Shown here in pieces: positions 33,668 through 42,995 of a stretch of 64,000 nt of DNA. Numbering within the stretch: position 1 is the stretch's first letter; each line of letters begins with the position of its first letter. The DNA lies in assembly GCF_029846235.1 (NCBI RefSeq), contig NZ_JARVWP010000006.1, positions 124,001 through 188,000 of the forward strand, written 5' to 3'. Source of the DNA: Bradyrhizobium sp. CER78 (lineage in GTDB: Bacteria > Pseudomonadota > Alphaproteobacteria > Rhizobiales > Xanthobacteraceae). A program made the translations under genes and the position numbers. The notes under the pieces are model-generated. The model was given only the letters and a program-made list of their open reading frames with translations. It did no database searches and was not told the origin of the DNA.

Positions 33668-35719
33668 ATGGGCAAAGCCGCGGCAAAATTCGGATCTGCG
33701 TGCAAGCAATCCTCGAGCAAGGCCGCACCGCGTCGGAAGGCAAGCGCAAAGCGAAGCGATTCTGAAAGCAAGGACCACGCGAAGACCGAAGCGGACGACA
33801 AGTCCGAACTCGTCGAAGTCGTCGCCGAAGACGACGACCATGTCGAACCGCCGCCGCCGGAAACCCTCGAACCCGATCCTGAACTGTCGCCCGAAGAGGC
33901 CGAACGGGCGCGCAAAGACTATCTGCTGACGCGGTTCTGGATCACCGCGCGCGGCTATTGGGGCCGCAATGGCGACCGGCTGGCGTGGCTGTTCACGATC
34001 GGCCTGCTGCTGCTGATCGTCGCCAACGTCGCCGTCCAATACGGCATCAACGTCTGGAATCGCGCGATCTTCGATGCGATCGAGAAGCGCGATTCGGTCA
34101 GCGTCTTCCACCTCACCGCCATCTTCTTTCCGCTCGCAATCGGCAGCGTCCTGCTGGGCGTCGCGCAGGTATTCGGCCGCATGGGGATTCAACGGCGCTG
34201 GCGCGCCTGGCTGACCAACGCCGTCGTATCGCGCTGGCTGACCAACGGCCGCTACTACCAGCTCAATTTGGTCGACGGCGATCACAAGAATCCGGAGTAC
34301 CGCATCGCGGAGGACCTGCGGATCGCGACCGACTCGCCGGTCGACTTCATCGCCGGGGTGACTTCGGCGCTGCTGTCCGCCATCACATTCATCGCCGTGC
34401 TCTGGACGATCGGCGGCGCTCTGACGCTGACGCTCGGCGGCACGTCCATCAGCATTCCCGGCTTCCTGGTCATTGCCGCGATCATCTATGCGGCGATCGC
34501 GTCGGGCTCGATCGCGGCGATCGGCCGCAGCTTCGTGCAGATCTCCGAGGACAAGAACCAGGCGGAAGCGGAATTCCGCTACATCCTGACCCGCGTCCGC
34601 GAAAACGGCGAAAGCATCGCGCTGCTTGGCGGTGAAACCGAGGAGCGCGACGGCATCGACAAGACGTTCTCGAAGGTGCTGCGGCAATGGGCGCGACTCG
34701 CCGGGCAGCACATGCGCACGACGCTGGTCTCGCAGGGATCGAACCTGATCGCACCGGTGGTCCCGCTGTTGCTGTGCGCCCCGAAATTTCTCGAGGGCAG
34801 CATGACGCTCGGCCAGGTGATGCAGGCAGCATCCGCCTTCACCATCGTGCAGACAGCGTTCGGCTGGCTGGTCGACAATTATCCGCGGCTCGCCGACTGG
34901 AACGCATGCGCACGCCGCATCGCATCGCTGATGATGTCACTCGACGGACTCGAACGCGCCGAGACCGGCGACGGCTTCGGACGCATCGAACGCGCCGAGA
35001 CTGAGGGCGAGGCGATGCTGAGCCTCAACGACCTCTCGGTCACGCTCGATGACGGCACCGCCGTGGTCGCCGAGACCGAGGTCGTGGTCGAGCCTGGAGA
35101 ACGGCTGTTGGTCGCCGGCGAATCCGGCACCGGCAAGAGCACGCTGGTCCGCGCCATCGCCGGCCTGTGGCCGTGGGGCGGCGGCAGTGTCGGCCTGCAT
35201 GCGGACCGCCGCCTGTTCATGCTGCCGCAAAAGCCCTATGTGCCCTCGGGCACGCTGCGGCGCGCAGTGGCCTATCCCGGCGCGGCGGAGGATTGGAGCG
35301 TCGAGGAGATCGGCGATGCCCTGCACAAGGTCGGCCTCGACCATCTCAAGGACAAGATCGAGGAGGATGCGCCGTGGGACCAGACCCTGTCCGGCGGCGA
35401 GAAGCAGCGGCTCGCCTTTGCCCGTTTGCTGCTGCACAGCCCCGACATCGTCGTGCTCGACGAGGCGACCTCGGCGCTCGACGAGAAGAGCCAGGACAAG
35501 ATGATGGAGACCGTGACGACGGAATTGCCTAAGGCGACCATCGTCAGCGTCGCCCATCGCGTCGAGCTCGAAGCGTTCCATAGCCGCAAGATCGTACTGG
35601 AGCGCCGCAAAGGCGGCGCCAAGCTGGTCAGCGACGTCGACCTGATCCCGCGCAAGGGCAAGCGAAAGCTGCTCGGCCGCTTCCTGGGCCAGCGGCAGGC
35701 ATCGGGCAAGGCGGCGTAA
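33668..35719 (+). CDS. BacA/SbmA-like ABC transporter with fused ATPase
   Basis: 683 residues. The first 95 are hydrophilic and highly charged (Lys/Asp/Glu/Pro-rich). An ABC_membrane_2-type membrane domain with about six spans follows (100-430), including 'WRAWLTNAVVSRWLTNGRYYQ' split at the core W-R-x-W-LT and 'NPEYRIAEDLRI'. The ATPase has Walker A GESGTGKST (484-492), LSGGEKQR (574-581) and VVLDEATSALD. This is the YddA/Rv1819c/BclA class related to BacA; BclA of Bradyrhizobium imports plant NCR peptides. Whether this is BclA or a paralog cannot be decided here. An EcfG-like promoter precedes it. Confidence 0.88.
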   Translation: MGKAAAKFGSACKQSSSKAAPRRKASAKRSDSESKDHAKTEADDKSELVEVVAEDDDHVEPPPPETLEPDPELSPEEAERARKDYLLTRFWITARGYWGRNGDRLAWLFTIGLLLLIVANVAVQYGINVWNRAIFDAIEKRDSVSVFHLTAIFFPLAIGSVLLGVAQVFGRMGIQRRWRAWLTNAVVSRWLTNGRYYQLNLVDGDHKNPEYRIAEDLRIATDSPVDFIAGVTSALLSAITFIAVLWTIGGALTLTLGGTSISIPGFLVIAAIIYAAIASGSIAAIGRSFVQISEDKNQAEAEFRYILTRVRENGESIALLGGETEERDGIDKTFSKVLRQWARLAGQHMRTTLVSQGSNLIAPVVPLLLCAPKFLEGSMTLGQVMQAASAFTIVQTAFGWLVDNYPRLADWNACARRIASLMMSLDGLERAETGDGFGRIERAETEGEAMLSLNDLSVTLDDGTAVVAETEVVVEPGERLLVAGESGTGKSTLVRAIAGLWPWGGGSVGLHADRRLFMLPQKPYVPSGTLRRAVAYPGAAEDWSVEEIGDALHKVGLDHLKDKIEEDAPWDQTLSGGEKQRLAFARLLLHSPDIVVLDEATSALDEKSQDKMMETVTTELPKATIVSVAHRVELEAFHSRKIVLERRKGGAKLVSDVDLIPRKGKRKLLGRFLGQRQASGKAA

Positions 35720-35780
35720 CGGGCGTTGGCGCTCCCGTCAAAACCGGCTATGCATGCCGCGCTTTTGACGAGGGCAATGC

Positions 35781-36608
35781 GTGATCCCCAGCAACGACAT
35801 TTCGCCGGCGCCGTTCGGCGCCCTGGCGCCCAATGCGGCGCAGGCCGCCATCATCCGGCTTGCGCATGGCACCGGATTGAAGCGCGGCGCGTTCCGGCCG
35901 TGGCTGTCGCGGCTGGTCAATCTGTTCGGTTCGGGACCGCTTGATGTGACCTACCAGGGCGCATCGTTCCGCTTCTATCACCAGCACAGCGCGACCGAGC
36001 GCGGCGCGTTGTTCAATCCCGACTACAACCTCGAAGAGCTCGCGTTCCTTCGCCGCCATGTCGGCGCTGGCGGCACCTTCGTCGATCTCGGCGCCAATGT
36101 CGGCACCTATGCGCTGGCGCTGGCGCGCGATGTCGGCCCCGATGGCAAAGTGATTGCGATCGAGCCGCATCCGATGACGCATGCGCGGCTCAAATTCAAC
36201 ACTCAGGCCTCCGGCTTCCCGCAGGTGCGCCTGGTTGCGGCGGCCGCAGGCCCCACCGACGGCGAGTTGATGATCGAGACCGACGGCGACAATCTCGGCG
36301 CCAGCCACATCGTCACCGGCACGCCCACGGGCAAGGCATTCAAGGTGCCGTCGCTACGGCTGCAACGGATCCTCGAGGAAGCCGGCACTGACAAGGTCGA
36401 TGCGCTGAAGATCGACGTCGAAGGTTTTGAGGACCGCGTGCTGATCGGCTTCTTCCGCGACGCGCCGGAGCAACTCTGGCCGCGTGCGGTCGTGATCGAA
36501 CACCTGTCGAAGGACGAATGGACCGACGACTGCATCGCGGACATGCACACGCGTGGTTACGTCGATCAGGGCCGGACGCGAAGCAACACGCTGCTGGTGC
36601 GGAGTTGA
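35781..36608 (+). CDS. FkbM family methyltransferase
   Basis: 275 residues from GTG 35781 with GAGGG upstream. 'GTFVDLGANVGTYALALAR' at about 95-113 is the SAM-binding glycine-rich motif I, then 'VIAIEPHP' (motif post I). 'DALKIDVEGFEDRVLIGF' is typical of the FkbM/Methyltransf_21 family. Members O-methylate sugars, polyketides or glycans. It has no signal peptide. It follows the ABC transporter gene by 61 bases on the same strand; a functional link is unproven. Confidence 0.9.
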   Translation: MIPSNDISPAPFGALAPNAAQAAIIRLAHGTGLKRGAFRPWLSRLVNLFGSGPLDVTYQGASFRFYHQHSATERGALFNPDYNLEELAFLRRHVGAGGTFVDLGANVGTYALALARDVGPDGKVIAIEPHPMTHARLKFNTQASGFPQVRLVAAAAGPTDGELMIETDGDNLGASHIVTGTPTGKAFKVPSLRLQRILEEAGTDKVDALKIDVEGFEDRVLIGFFRDAPEQLWPRAVVIEHLSKDEWTDDCIADMHTRGYVDQGRTRSNTLLVRS

Positions 36609-36650
36609 GCTGCGCGCGCGGCCGAATTCGGTCGCGCCGGAAGACTGATC

Positions 36651-36736
36651 GTAGCCCGGATGAAGCGCAGCGAAATCCGGGACTGGACTATCCGCGGTTA
36701 GCAGCCCCGGATTGCGCTTCGCTTCATCCGGGCTAC
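36651..36736. repeat. Palindromic repeat, 'GTAGCCCGGATG' family, copy 2
   Basis: GTAGCCCGGATGAAGCG at the left and its complement CGCTTCATCCGGGCTAC at the right, with inner GAAATCCGGG/CCCCGGATT arms. Between two co-directional genes. Same family as 20123 and 48618. Confidence 0.9.
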
Positions 36737-36811
36737 ATCTTCACGTCCCCCTTTAAGGGAAGGTGAAACGAGAACGCAGATACCAATGCTGCACAACAAG
36801 GGAGGCTCGCG

Positions 36812-37195
36812 ATGATCGACCATATCGGCTTTTCGGTCTCTGACTACGAACGCGCGAAGGCGTTCTACCAGGCGGCGCTGGCGCCGCTTGACTACGGCCT
36901 GATCATGGAAGTGCCCGCGGAAGTAACCGGGCACGCGCCGGCGGCAGGCTTCGGCGCCAACGGCAAACCGGATTTCTGGATCGGCGGCGAAGGCGCGATG
37001 GACAAGCCGGTGCACATCGCCATCACGGCCAAGGACCGCGCCACCGTCGACGCCTTCTACAAGGCTGCGATGGCAGCGGGCGGCCGCGATAACGGCGCAC
37101 CGGGCATTCGCGCGCATTATCATCCGAACTATTACGGCGCGTTCGTGCTCGATCCCGACGGCCACAACATCGAGGCGGTCTGCCACGCGCCGTGA
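36812..37195 (+). CDS. VOC (glyoxalase-like) family protein
   Basis: 127 residues after a GGGAGG site. It opens with 'IDHIGFSVSDYERAKAFYQ', the first beta-alpha unit of a vicinal oxygen chelate fold, and ends with 'GAFVLDPDGHNIEAVCH', the usual metal-binding end with His/Glu. 'PVHIAITAKDRATVDAFY' is the second repeat. Likely cytoplasmic dioxygenase, glyoxalase or resistance protein; the exact reaction is unknown. Confidence 0.9.
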   Translation: MIDHIGFSVSDYERAKAFYQAALAPLDYGLIMEVPAEVTGHAPAAGFGANGKPDFWIGGEGAMDKPVHIAITAKDRATVDAFYKAAMAAGGRDNGAPGIRAHYHPNYYGAFVLDPDGHNIEAVCHAP

Positions 37196-37324
37196 GGAGG
37201 CGCAGAGGAACAGTGTCGCGCGTGATCCGTTGTCGCTTCGAACTGCGATGGAGCGATCGATGCGCGCGACGCGACCTGACAGCGGCAGATTTGGCGTCGG
37301 CATCCGCCGCCCGGTGTCGATGTG

Positions 37325-37558
37325 ATGCCGATCGAGCCTCCGGACATTCCGCCGGCAACTCCGGGCACGCCGAGGGAGCCGCCACCGGGAATTCCGCCCG
37401 GCAATCCGCAGCCGGAGATTCCTCCGCCGGTGCGCGAACCCGGCGAACCATCGCGGCCGGACGAGTTACCCGGCAACACGCCCGACGAATCACCAGTGCG
37501 CGGACCGCCTGGACCATCGGGCCCGCCGCCTGCGACAGATCGACCCGCAGCGCAGTGA
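37325..37558 (+). CDS. Small proline-rich hypothetical protein
   Basis: 77 residues, from ATG 37325 (or GTG 37322). About one third are proline, with many Pro-Gly-Pro and Glu-Pro units (e.g. MPIEPPDIPP, PPGIPPGNPQPEIPPP). There is no signal peptide and no ribosome site is clear. Proline-rich short proteins of this kind occur in Bradyrhizobium. It could also be a chance open frame in G+C-rich DNA, so confidence is limited. Confidence 0.4.
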   Translation: MPIEPPDIPPATPGTPREPPPGIPPGNPQPEIPPPVREPGEPSRPDELPGNTPDESPVRGPPGPSGPPPATDRPAAQ

Positions 37559-37624
37559 ATCACCCTCGCGCCTTAGTTCCACATCGATTGCGACTGTGTC
37601 GAAGCGTTTCTTCTGAATGTCCAG

Positions 37625-37654
37625 TGAACAAAGGCACATGCAACCCGTTATAAT
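37625..37654 (+). promoter_or_regulatory. Candidate vegetative promoter of the OmpA gene
   Basis: TGAACA (37625-37630) and a perfect TATAAT (37649-37654) lie 18 bases apart. The -10 is about 137 bases before the ATG at 37792. It is the only good -10 in this gap. Confidence 0.55.
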
Positions 37655-37791
37655 GTCGAAATAAACTTCGCCGATGATTCGGCGCTCGCCACAATCCGGC
37701 CTAACGGCTGGCAATTCATCGTCCTGCCGAATTGTTCGGTTCTGACTTTCTCTCCTTCCTGCCCAGACTTTCTGCCGGGGACTCCAAGATC

Positions 37792-40101
37792 ATGACAAAG
37801 CTTCGTCTCGTGCTGCTTGCCACGACTGCGCTGACGGTGATGCAATTCGCCACCTCAGCGTCGCACGCCCAAACTTCGCCGCTGGTCGTCGCACAGGCGC
37901 AGCAAAAGGAAGAGCTCGGACCTGACGGAAAGCCGAAGCCAAAGCCGGCACCGGGCGCACCCGCACATCCTGCACCGCCGGCCGCCGCCCCGCATCCGCA
38001 AGCACCGCCGCCCGCTGCCGCGCCGCCTGCGCATCCGGCTCCGCCGCCGGCCGCAGCGCCCGCGAAGCCGACCCCACCTGCAGCACCTGCTCGGCCCGAG
38101 CCGCCCGCGGCTGCCCCCGCAAAGCCGACGCCACCCCCGGCAGCTGCACCGCATCCGGCGCCGCCCCCTGCTCCCGCACGGCCTGAACCGCCTGCCGCGC
38201 GCCCGGCACCGCCGCCCCCGGCTGCAGCGCCCGCAAGGCCCGAGCCGCCTGCCGCAAAGCCGGCGACGCCGCCGCCTTCGGCTGCGCCCGCACACGAGCC
38301 CCCTGCTGCGAAGCCTGCGCCGGCACCGACACCCGCACGGCCGGAGCCGCCCGCGGCTGCACCCGCGAAGCCCGCGACGCCGCCGGTGGCTGCGCCCGGA
38401 CATCCCACGCCGACCCCGCCGCCGCCTGCTGCAGCACCGCAGCGGCCGGGCACGCCGCCGACTCCGGCACCGGGAGCCGCGCACACGCCGCCGACTCCTG
38501 CGCCAGGTGCCGCAACACCGGCACCGGGTGCTGCTGCCCCGGCTGCACGCCCCGGCACGCCGCCCGCCGCCGCAACACCGACGCCAACGCCCTCGCCAAC
38601 AACGGCGCCGGCCGAGCGCCGGCCTGGCGAACGCCCTGCTGGCGAACGTCCGGGTGGCGCCAAGCAACCGCCGGGCACGCCGCCTGGTGCAACATCGCCG
38701 GCAACGCCCGCGCCGGGCGCGACACCGCCAGCACCGGGTGCCGCTGCTCCGCCAGCGCGCCCCGGCACGCCGCCGGCCGCCGCAACGCCAACCCCGGCCG
38801 CACCTGCAACACCGGGAGCTGCAACACCGGCACCGGGTCAGCAGGGACGTCCCGCGACACCGCCCGGAACGCCCGCGACTCCGGGCGCCGCTATGGGCGC
38901 CCCCGGCGCCACACCGGCTCCGGGTCAGCCAGCCCGTCCGGGCGCTGCGCCCGGCGTCTCGCCGGCGCAGGGAGCCGCCATGGGCGCGCCGGCACCGTCG
39001 GTCGTCCCCGGCTCGGCCGCCGCAACGCCCCCGCCCGGCCAAGCGCAATACGCACCGCCGACGGTTTCGCCCGCGTTCCGGGCCGCGCCAGCGGTCGCAG
39101 CACCGCTGCCGCCGCCGCCGCGCCATGACAACATCACGCCGCTCGCGATCGGCGCTGCGGTCGGTGCCGGCGTGGTGGCCGGCGCCATCATCGGCGGGAG
39201 CATCGCCGACTTGCGCGGCCAGCGGCAGGAAGTGGTCGAAGACGGCCGCACCATCTACACCGAGCCGGACCGCGTCATCATCCGCGACCCGAGCGGCCAG
39301 GCCTATGTGCGCGGCGACGACGTCTATCGTTTCCGCTATGGCGCGCGTGACATCCGCACCGAAACGATCGGCGGCGAGACCCGGACTATCGTGGTCCGTC
39401 CCGACGGCAGCGAGATCATCACCGTGGTCGGTGCCGACGGTCAGATGCTGCGCCGCATCCGCAGGGATCCCGGCGGGCGCGAGCTCGTCATCATCGACAA
39501 CAGCTATCGCGATCCGCGGGCGGTCGGCGGCTTCTATGTCGACGTGCCGCCGCCGGTGGTCAACATTCCCTACGATCGCTACATCGTCGACGCTCAGGAG
39601 GCGTCGCCGGACGTGATCTACGAGACCATGGAGGCACCGCCGGTGCAGCGGATCGAGCGGCGTTACTCGCTCGAAGAGATCCGCTACAGCCCCAACGTCC
39701 GCATGCAGATGCCGAGCATCGACCTCAACACGATCAACTTCGACTCCGGATCGTGGACCATCCCGCCGGATCAGGCGGCGAGGCTGCAGGTGATCGCCGA
39801 CGGCCTCAACCGGGCCATCCAGCGCAATCCGCGCGAGGTGTTCCTGATCGAAGGCCATACCGATGCGACCGGCAACGACACCGACAATCTGTCGCTGTCC
39901 GACCGCCGCGCGCAGTCCGCCGCCGAGTTGCTGACACAGCAGTTCGGCGTGCCGGCCGAGAACCTGACCTCGCAGGGTTACGGCTCGCAATATCTGAAGG
40001 AGCAGACCGACGGACCGAGCCGCATCAACCGGCGCGTCACCGTCCGCCGCATCACCCCGCTGCTCAACGGCGGTACGGCCTCGGCCGCCCCGCCGCGCTG
40101 A
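37792..40101 (+). CDS. Proline/alanine-rich OmpA-family protein
   Basis: 769 residues from ATG 37792 (a longer frame from 37732 has no signal peptide at its start). Residues 1-26 form a signal peptide ending SHAQT. About 48-440 are a low-complexity Pro/Ala/Thr-rich region of repeated short units such as AKPTPPAA, ARPEPPAA and PGAATPAPG. A glycine-rich hydrophobic stretch (about 447-477, 'AIGAAVGAGVVAGAIIGGSI') follows, then a repetitive domain with 'RTIYTEPDRVIIRD', and an OmpA/MotB peptidoglycan-binding domain (about 645-760) with 'LIEGHTDATGNDTDNLSLSDRRAQSAAELL' at its core. It probably spans from outer membrane or surface to peptidoglycan. Confidence 0.9.
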   Translation: MTKLRLVLLATTALTVMQFATSASHAQTSPLVVAQAQQKEELGPDGKPKPKPAPGAPAHPAPPAAAPHPQAPPPAAAPPAHPAPPPAAAPAKPTPPAAPARPEPPAAAPAKPTPPPAAAPHPAPPPAPARPEPPAARPAPPPPAAAPARPEPPAAKPATPPPSAAPAHEPPAAKPAPAPTPARPEPPAAAPAKPATPPVAAPGHPTPTPPPPAAAPQRPGTPPTPAPGAAHTPPTPAPGAATPAPGAAAPAARPGTPPAAATPTPTPSPTTAPAERRPGERPAGERPGGAKQPPGTPPGATSPATPAPGATPPAPGAAAPPARPGTPPAAATPTPAAPATPGAATPAPGQQGRPATPPGTPATPGAAMGAPGATPAPGQPARPGAAPGVSPAQGAAMGAPAPSVVPGSAAATPPPGQAQYAPPTVSPAFRAAPAVAAPLPPPPRHDNITPLAIGAAVGAGVVAGAIIGGSIADLRGQRQEVVEDGRTIYTEPDRVIIRDPSGQAYVRGDDVYRFRYGARDIRTETIGGETRTIVVRPDGSEIITVVGADGQMLRRIRRDPGGRELVIIDNSYRDPRAVGGFYVDVPPPVVNIPYDRYIVDAQEASPDVIYETMEAPPVQRIERRYSLEEIRYSPNVRMQMPSIDLNTINFDSGSWTIPPDQAARLQVIADGLNRAIQRNPREVFLIEGHTDATGNDTDNLSLSDRRAQSAAELLTQQFGVPAENLTSQGYGSQYLKEQTDGPSRINRRVTVRRITPLLNGGTASAAPPR

Positions 40102-40123
40102 GCCGGAAAGGCATCAGAAGACG

Positions 40124-40153
40124 AAATGGCCGGGAGCGATCCCGGCCATTTTT
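40124..40153 (+). terminator. Rho-independent terminator after the OmpA gene
   Basis: AAATGGCCGGGA (40124-40135) pairs with TCCCGGCCATTT (40140-40151) around a GCGA loop, followed by Ts. Starts 22 bases beyond the stop. Confidence 0.9.
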
Positions 40154-40202
40154 GCTTGGTGAAAGGCTTGCAGCACGCGTCAGCAGGCCAAGCTTACCAG
40201 CC

Positions 40203-40290
40203 CCGTCATTGCGAGGAGCGTTGGCGACGAAGCAATCCAATTCTCCGCTTGCTGCGCAATGGATTGCTTCGCTTCGCTCGCAATGACGGT
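40203..40290. repeat. Palindromic repeat, 'CATTGCGAG' family, copy 1
   Basis: CGTCATTGCGAG at the left and CTCGCAATGACGG at the right are inverted, with inner GAAGCAATCC and GGATTGCTTC arms. It lies in the convergent gap between the OmpA and NTF2-like genes. Relatives at 44362 and 63196. Confidence 0.9.
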
Positions 40291-40307
40291 GCGGCTACTG
40301 CCTCTGA

Positions 40308-40673
40308 TCATCGCGCCATCTGCATGGGATCGTAGAAGAAGCGCTCCTCGACCAGCTCCTCGCCGCGCCAGGTCTGCCAGGCGACCTCCTCCATGCTGCG
40401 GACCTTGCCGTCCTTGCCGGCGAATTCGAACCGCCAGCAGATCGCCGAATGGTCGCCGTCGAGCAGCAACGGCCCGAGCCGCGTGGTCTTGACGCCGGAG
40501 ACCGCGGCGAGCACCGCCGCCTCGCGCGCCGCCAGCGCCTCGCGGCCGACGCGCCATTCGCCGTCATTCTCCTGGGTGCGGGCATCGGCCGTGTAGAAGT
40601 TCCTGATCGCACCGACATGGTCGTTGGCTTCGACCGTGTCAGCGAAGGCTTGCAGCGTCTTGAGCGAGGGCAT
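40308..40673 (-). CDS. NTF2-like (SnoaL) domain protein
   Basis: 121 residues. 'FADTVEANDHVGAIRNFYTADARTQENDGEW' in outline, a conserved 'W-x-FEFAGKDGK', and 'VAWQTWRGEELVEERFFYDP' at the end follow the nuclear transport factor 2/SnoaL pattern, a conical alpha+beta fold used by isomerases, lyases and polyketide enzymes. It is divergent from a TetR regulator across an operator-like palindrome and is its likely target. Its reaction is unknown. Confidence 0.85.
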   Translation of the reverse strand: MPSLKTLQAFADTVEANDHVGAIRNFYTADARTQENDGEWRVGREALAAREAAVLAAVSGVKTTRLGPLLLDGDHSAICWRFEFAGKDGKVRSMEEVAWQTWRGEELVEERFFYDPMQMAR

Positions 40674-40687
40674 CGGGCAATCTCCAT

Positions 40688-40729
40688 TTACCGACTGATG
40701 GTCGGTATTTATCGACTGTCAGTCGGTAA
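40688..40729. promoter_or_regulatory. Nested operator palindromes between NTF2-like and TetR genes
   Basis: TTACCGACTG (40688-40697) and CAGTCGGTAA (40720-40729) are perfect outer arms. Inside are ACCGAC-N5-GTCGGT (40690-40706) and CGACTGTCAGTCG (40713-40725). The nested layout in a 96-base divergent gap is typical of TetR-family binding sites and probably controls both genes. Confidence 0.8.
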
Positions 40730-40769
40730 GTCAATTGGCTTGCGGATGGAACTGGGCTAGACATGCGCC

Positions 40770-41357
40770 ATGGCAACACAGGCCGAACGGCGCGAGAAAA
40801 CCAGAGCTTCGATCGTCAAGGCGGCGCGGCGCATTTTTGGCGAGCGCGGCTTTGCGGCCGCGACGATGGACGACATTGCGAGCGGCGCGCGGGTCGCCAA
40901 GGGTGCGGTCTATCATCACTTCGCGACCAAGGAGGCGGTGTTCGAGGCGGTGTTCGAGCAGGTGTCGATCGACCTCGTCGCCGATCTCGACCGCATCTCG
41001 CGCGCCGAGAACGATCCACTCGCGGCAATGGCGGCGGGAACGCAGGGCTATTTCGCGGCGTGCTCGAAAGGCCCGACCGGCCAGATCATCCTGCGCGACG
41101 GCCCCGCCGTGCTCGGCTGGGAGCGCTGGCGCGAGATCGACGCCAAGCATTTCGGCGGAAAATTTCCGCGCGCGCTGGCGGCCGCGATGGAGGCCGGCGT
41201 GATCGCGAAGCAGCCGATCGAGCCCTTGGCGCGACTGTTGCTCGGCGCAGTGACGGAAGCCGCGGTCGCGGTGTCAGCGGGCCCCGACATCGGCAAGACC
41301 GGCACGGATTACGCGCGGGCGTTCCGTTCGCTGCTCGATGCGCTGAGGGTGAAGTGA
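40770..41357 (+). CDS. TetR/AcrR family transcriptional regulator
   Basis: 195 residues. The N-terminal HTH is clear: 'RASIVKAARRIFGERGF' helix 1, then 'ATMDDIASGARVAKGAVYHHF' split at its core DIAxxAxVxKGxxYxHF, and 'TKEAVFEAVFEQ'. A C-terminal ligand domain (about 80-195) has no predictable inducer. Divergent from the NTF2-like gene and surrounded by a nested palindrome, so probably autoregulated and controlling that gene. Confidence 0.92.
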   Translation: MATQAERREKTRASIVKAARRIFGERGFAAATMDDIASGARVAKGAVYHHFATKEAVFEAVFEQVSIDLVADLDRISRAENDPLAAMAAGTQGYFAACSKGPTGQIILRDGPAVLGWERWREIDAKHFGGKFPRALAAAMEAGVIAKQPIEPLARLLLGAVTEAAVAVSAGPDIGKTGTDYARAFRSLLDALRVK

Positions 41358-41415
41358 ATCTGCAATTGTTAGGCTTTTGTACTGGGCAGGCGAAGCGTAC
41401 CCATAATCTCATAGC

Positions 41416-41520
41416 CCCGTCACCCTGAGGAGCGCGTAGCGCGTCTCGAAGGGTCGACGGCCACCAGCCGGGCCGCGCATCCTTCGAGGCTCGCAAATGC
41501 TCGCACCTCAGGATGACGGG
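41416..41520. repeat. Palindromic repeat, 'CACCCTGAGG' family, copy 1
   Basis: CCCGTCACCCTGAGG (left) and CCTCAGGATGACGGG (right), with inner GAGCGCGTAGCGCGT/TCGAAGG and CCTTCGAGG arms. In the convergent gap between the TetR and argG genes. Relative at 48503. Confidence 0.9.
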
Positions 41521-41578
41521 ATGGACCGCTTCGCCTGCCCGGGACGACAGCGAGTTTGAGGCGCGGTTCGCGCCCAGC

Positions 41579-42964
<1,386 letters not shown>

Positions 42965-42995
42965 TCAAATTTCCGAAGGCGGGGCACGCCTTTAA

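Noticed and set aside
37855..39990. 711-residue Arg/Gly/Cys-rich minus-strand frame, and glycine/alanine-rich companions
   Set aside because: They mirror the proline-rich repeats of the OmpA gene on the other strand and have no start signals.
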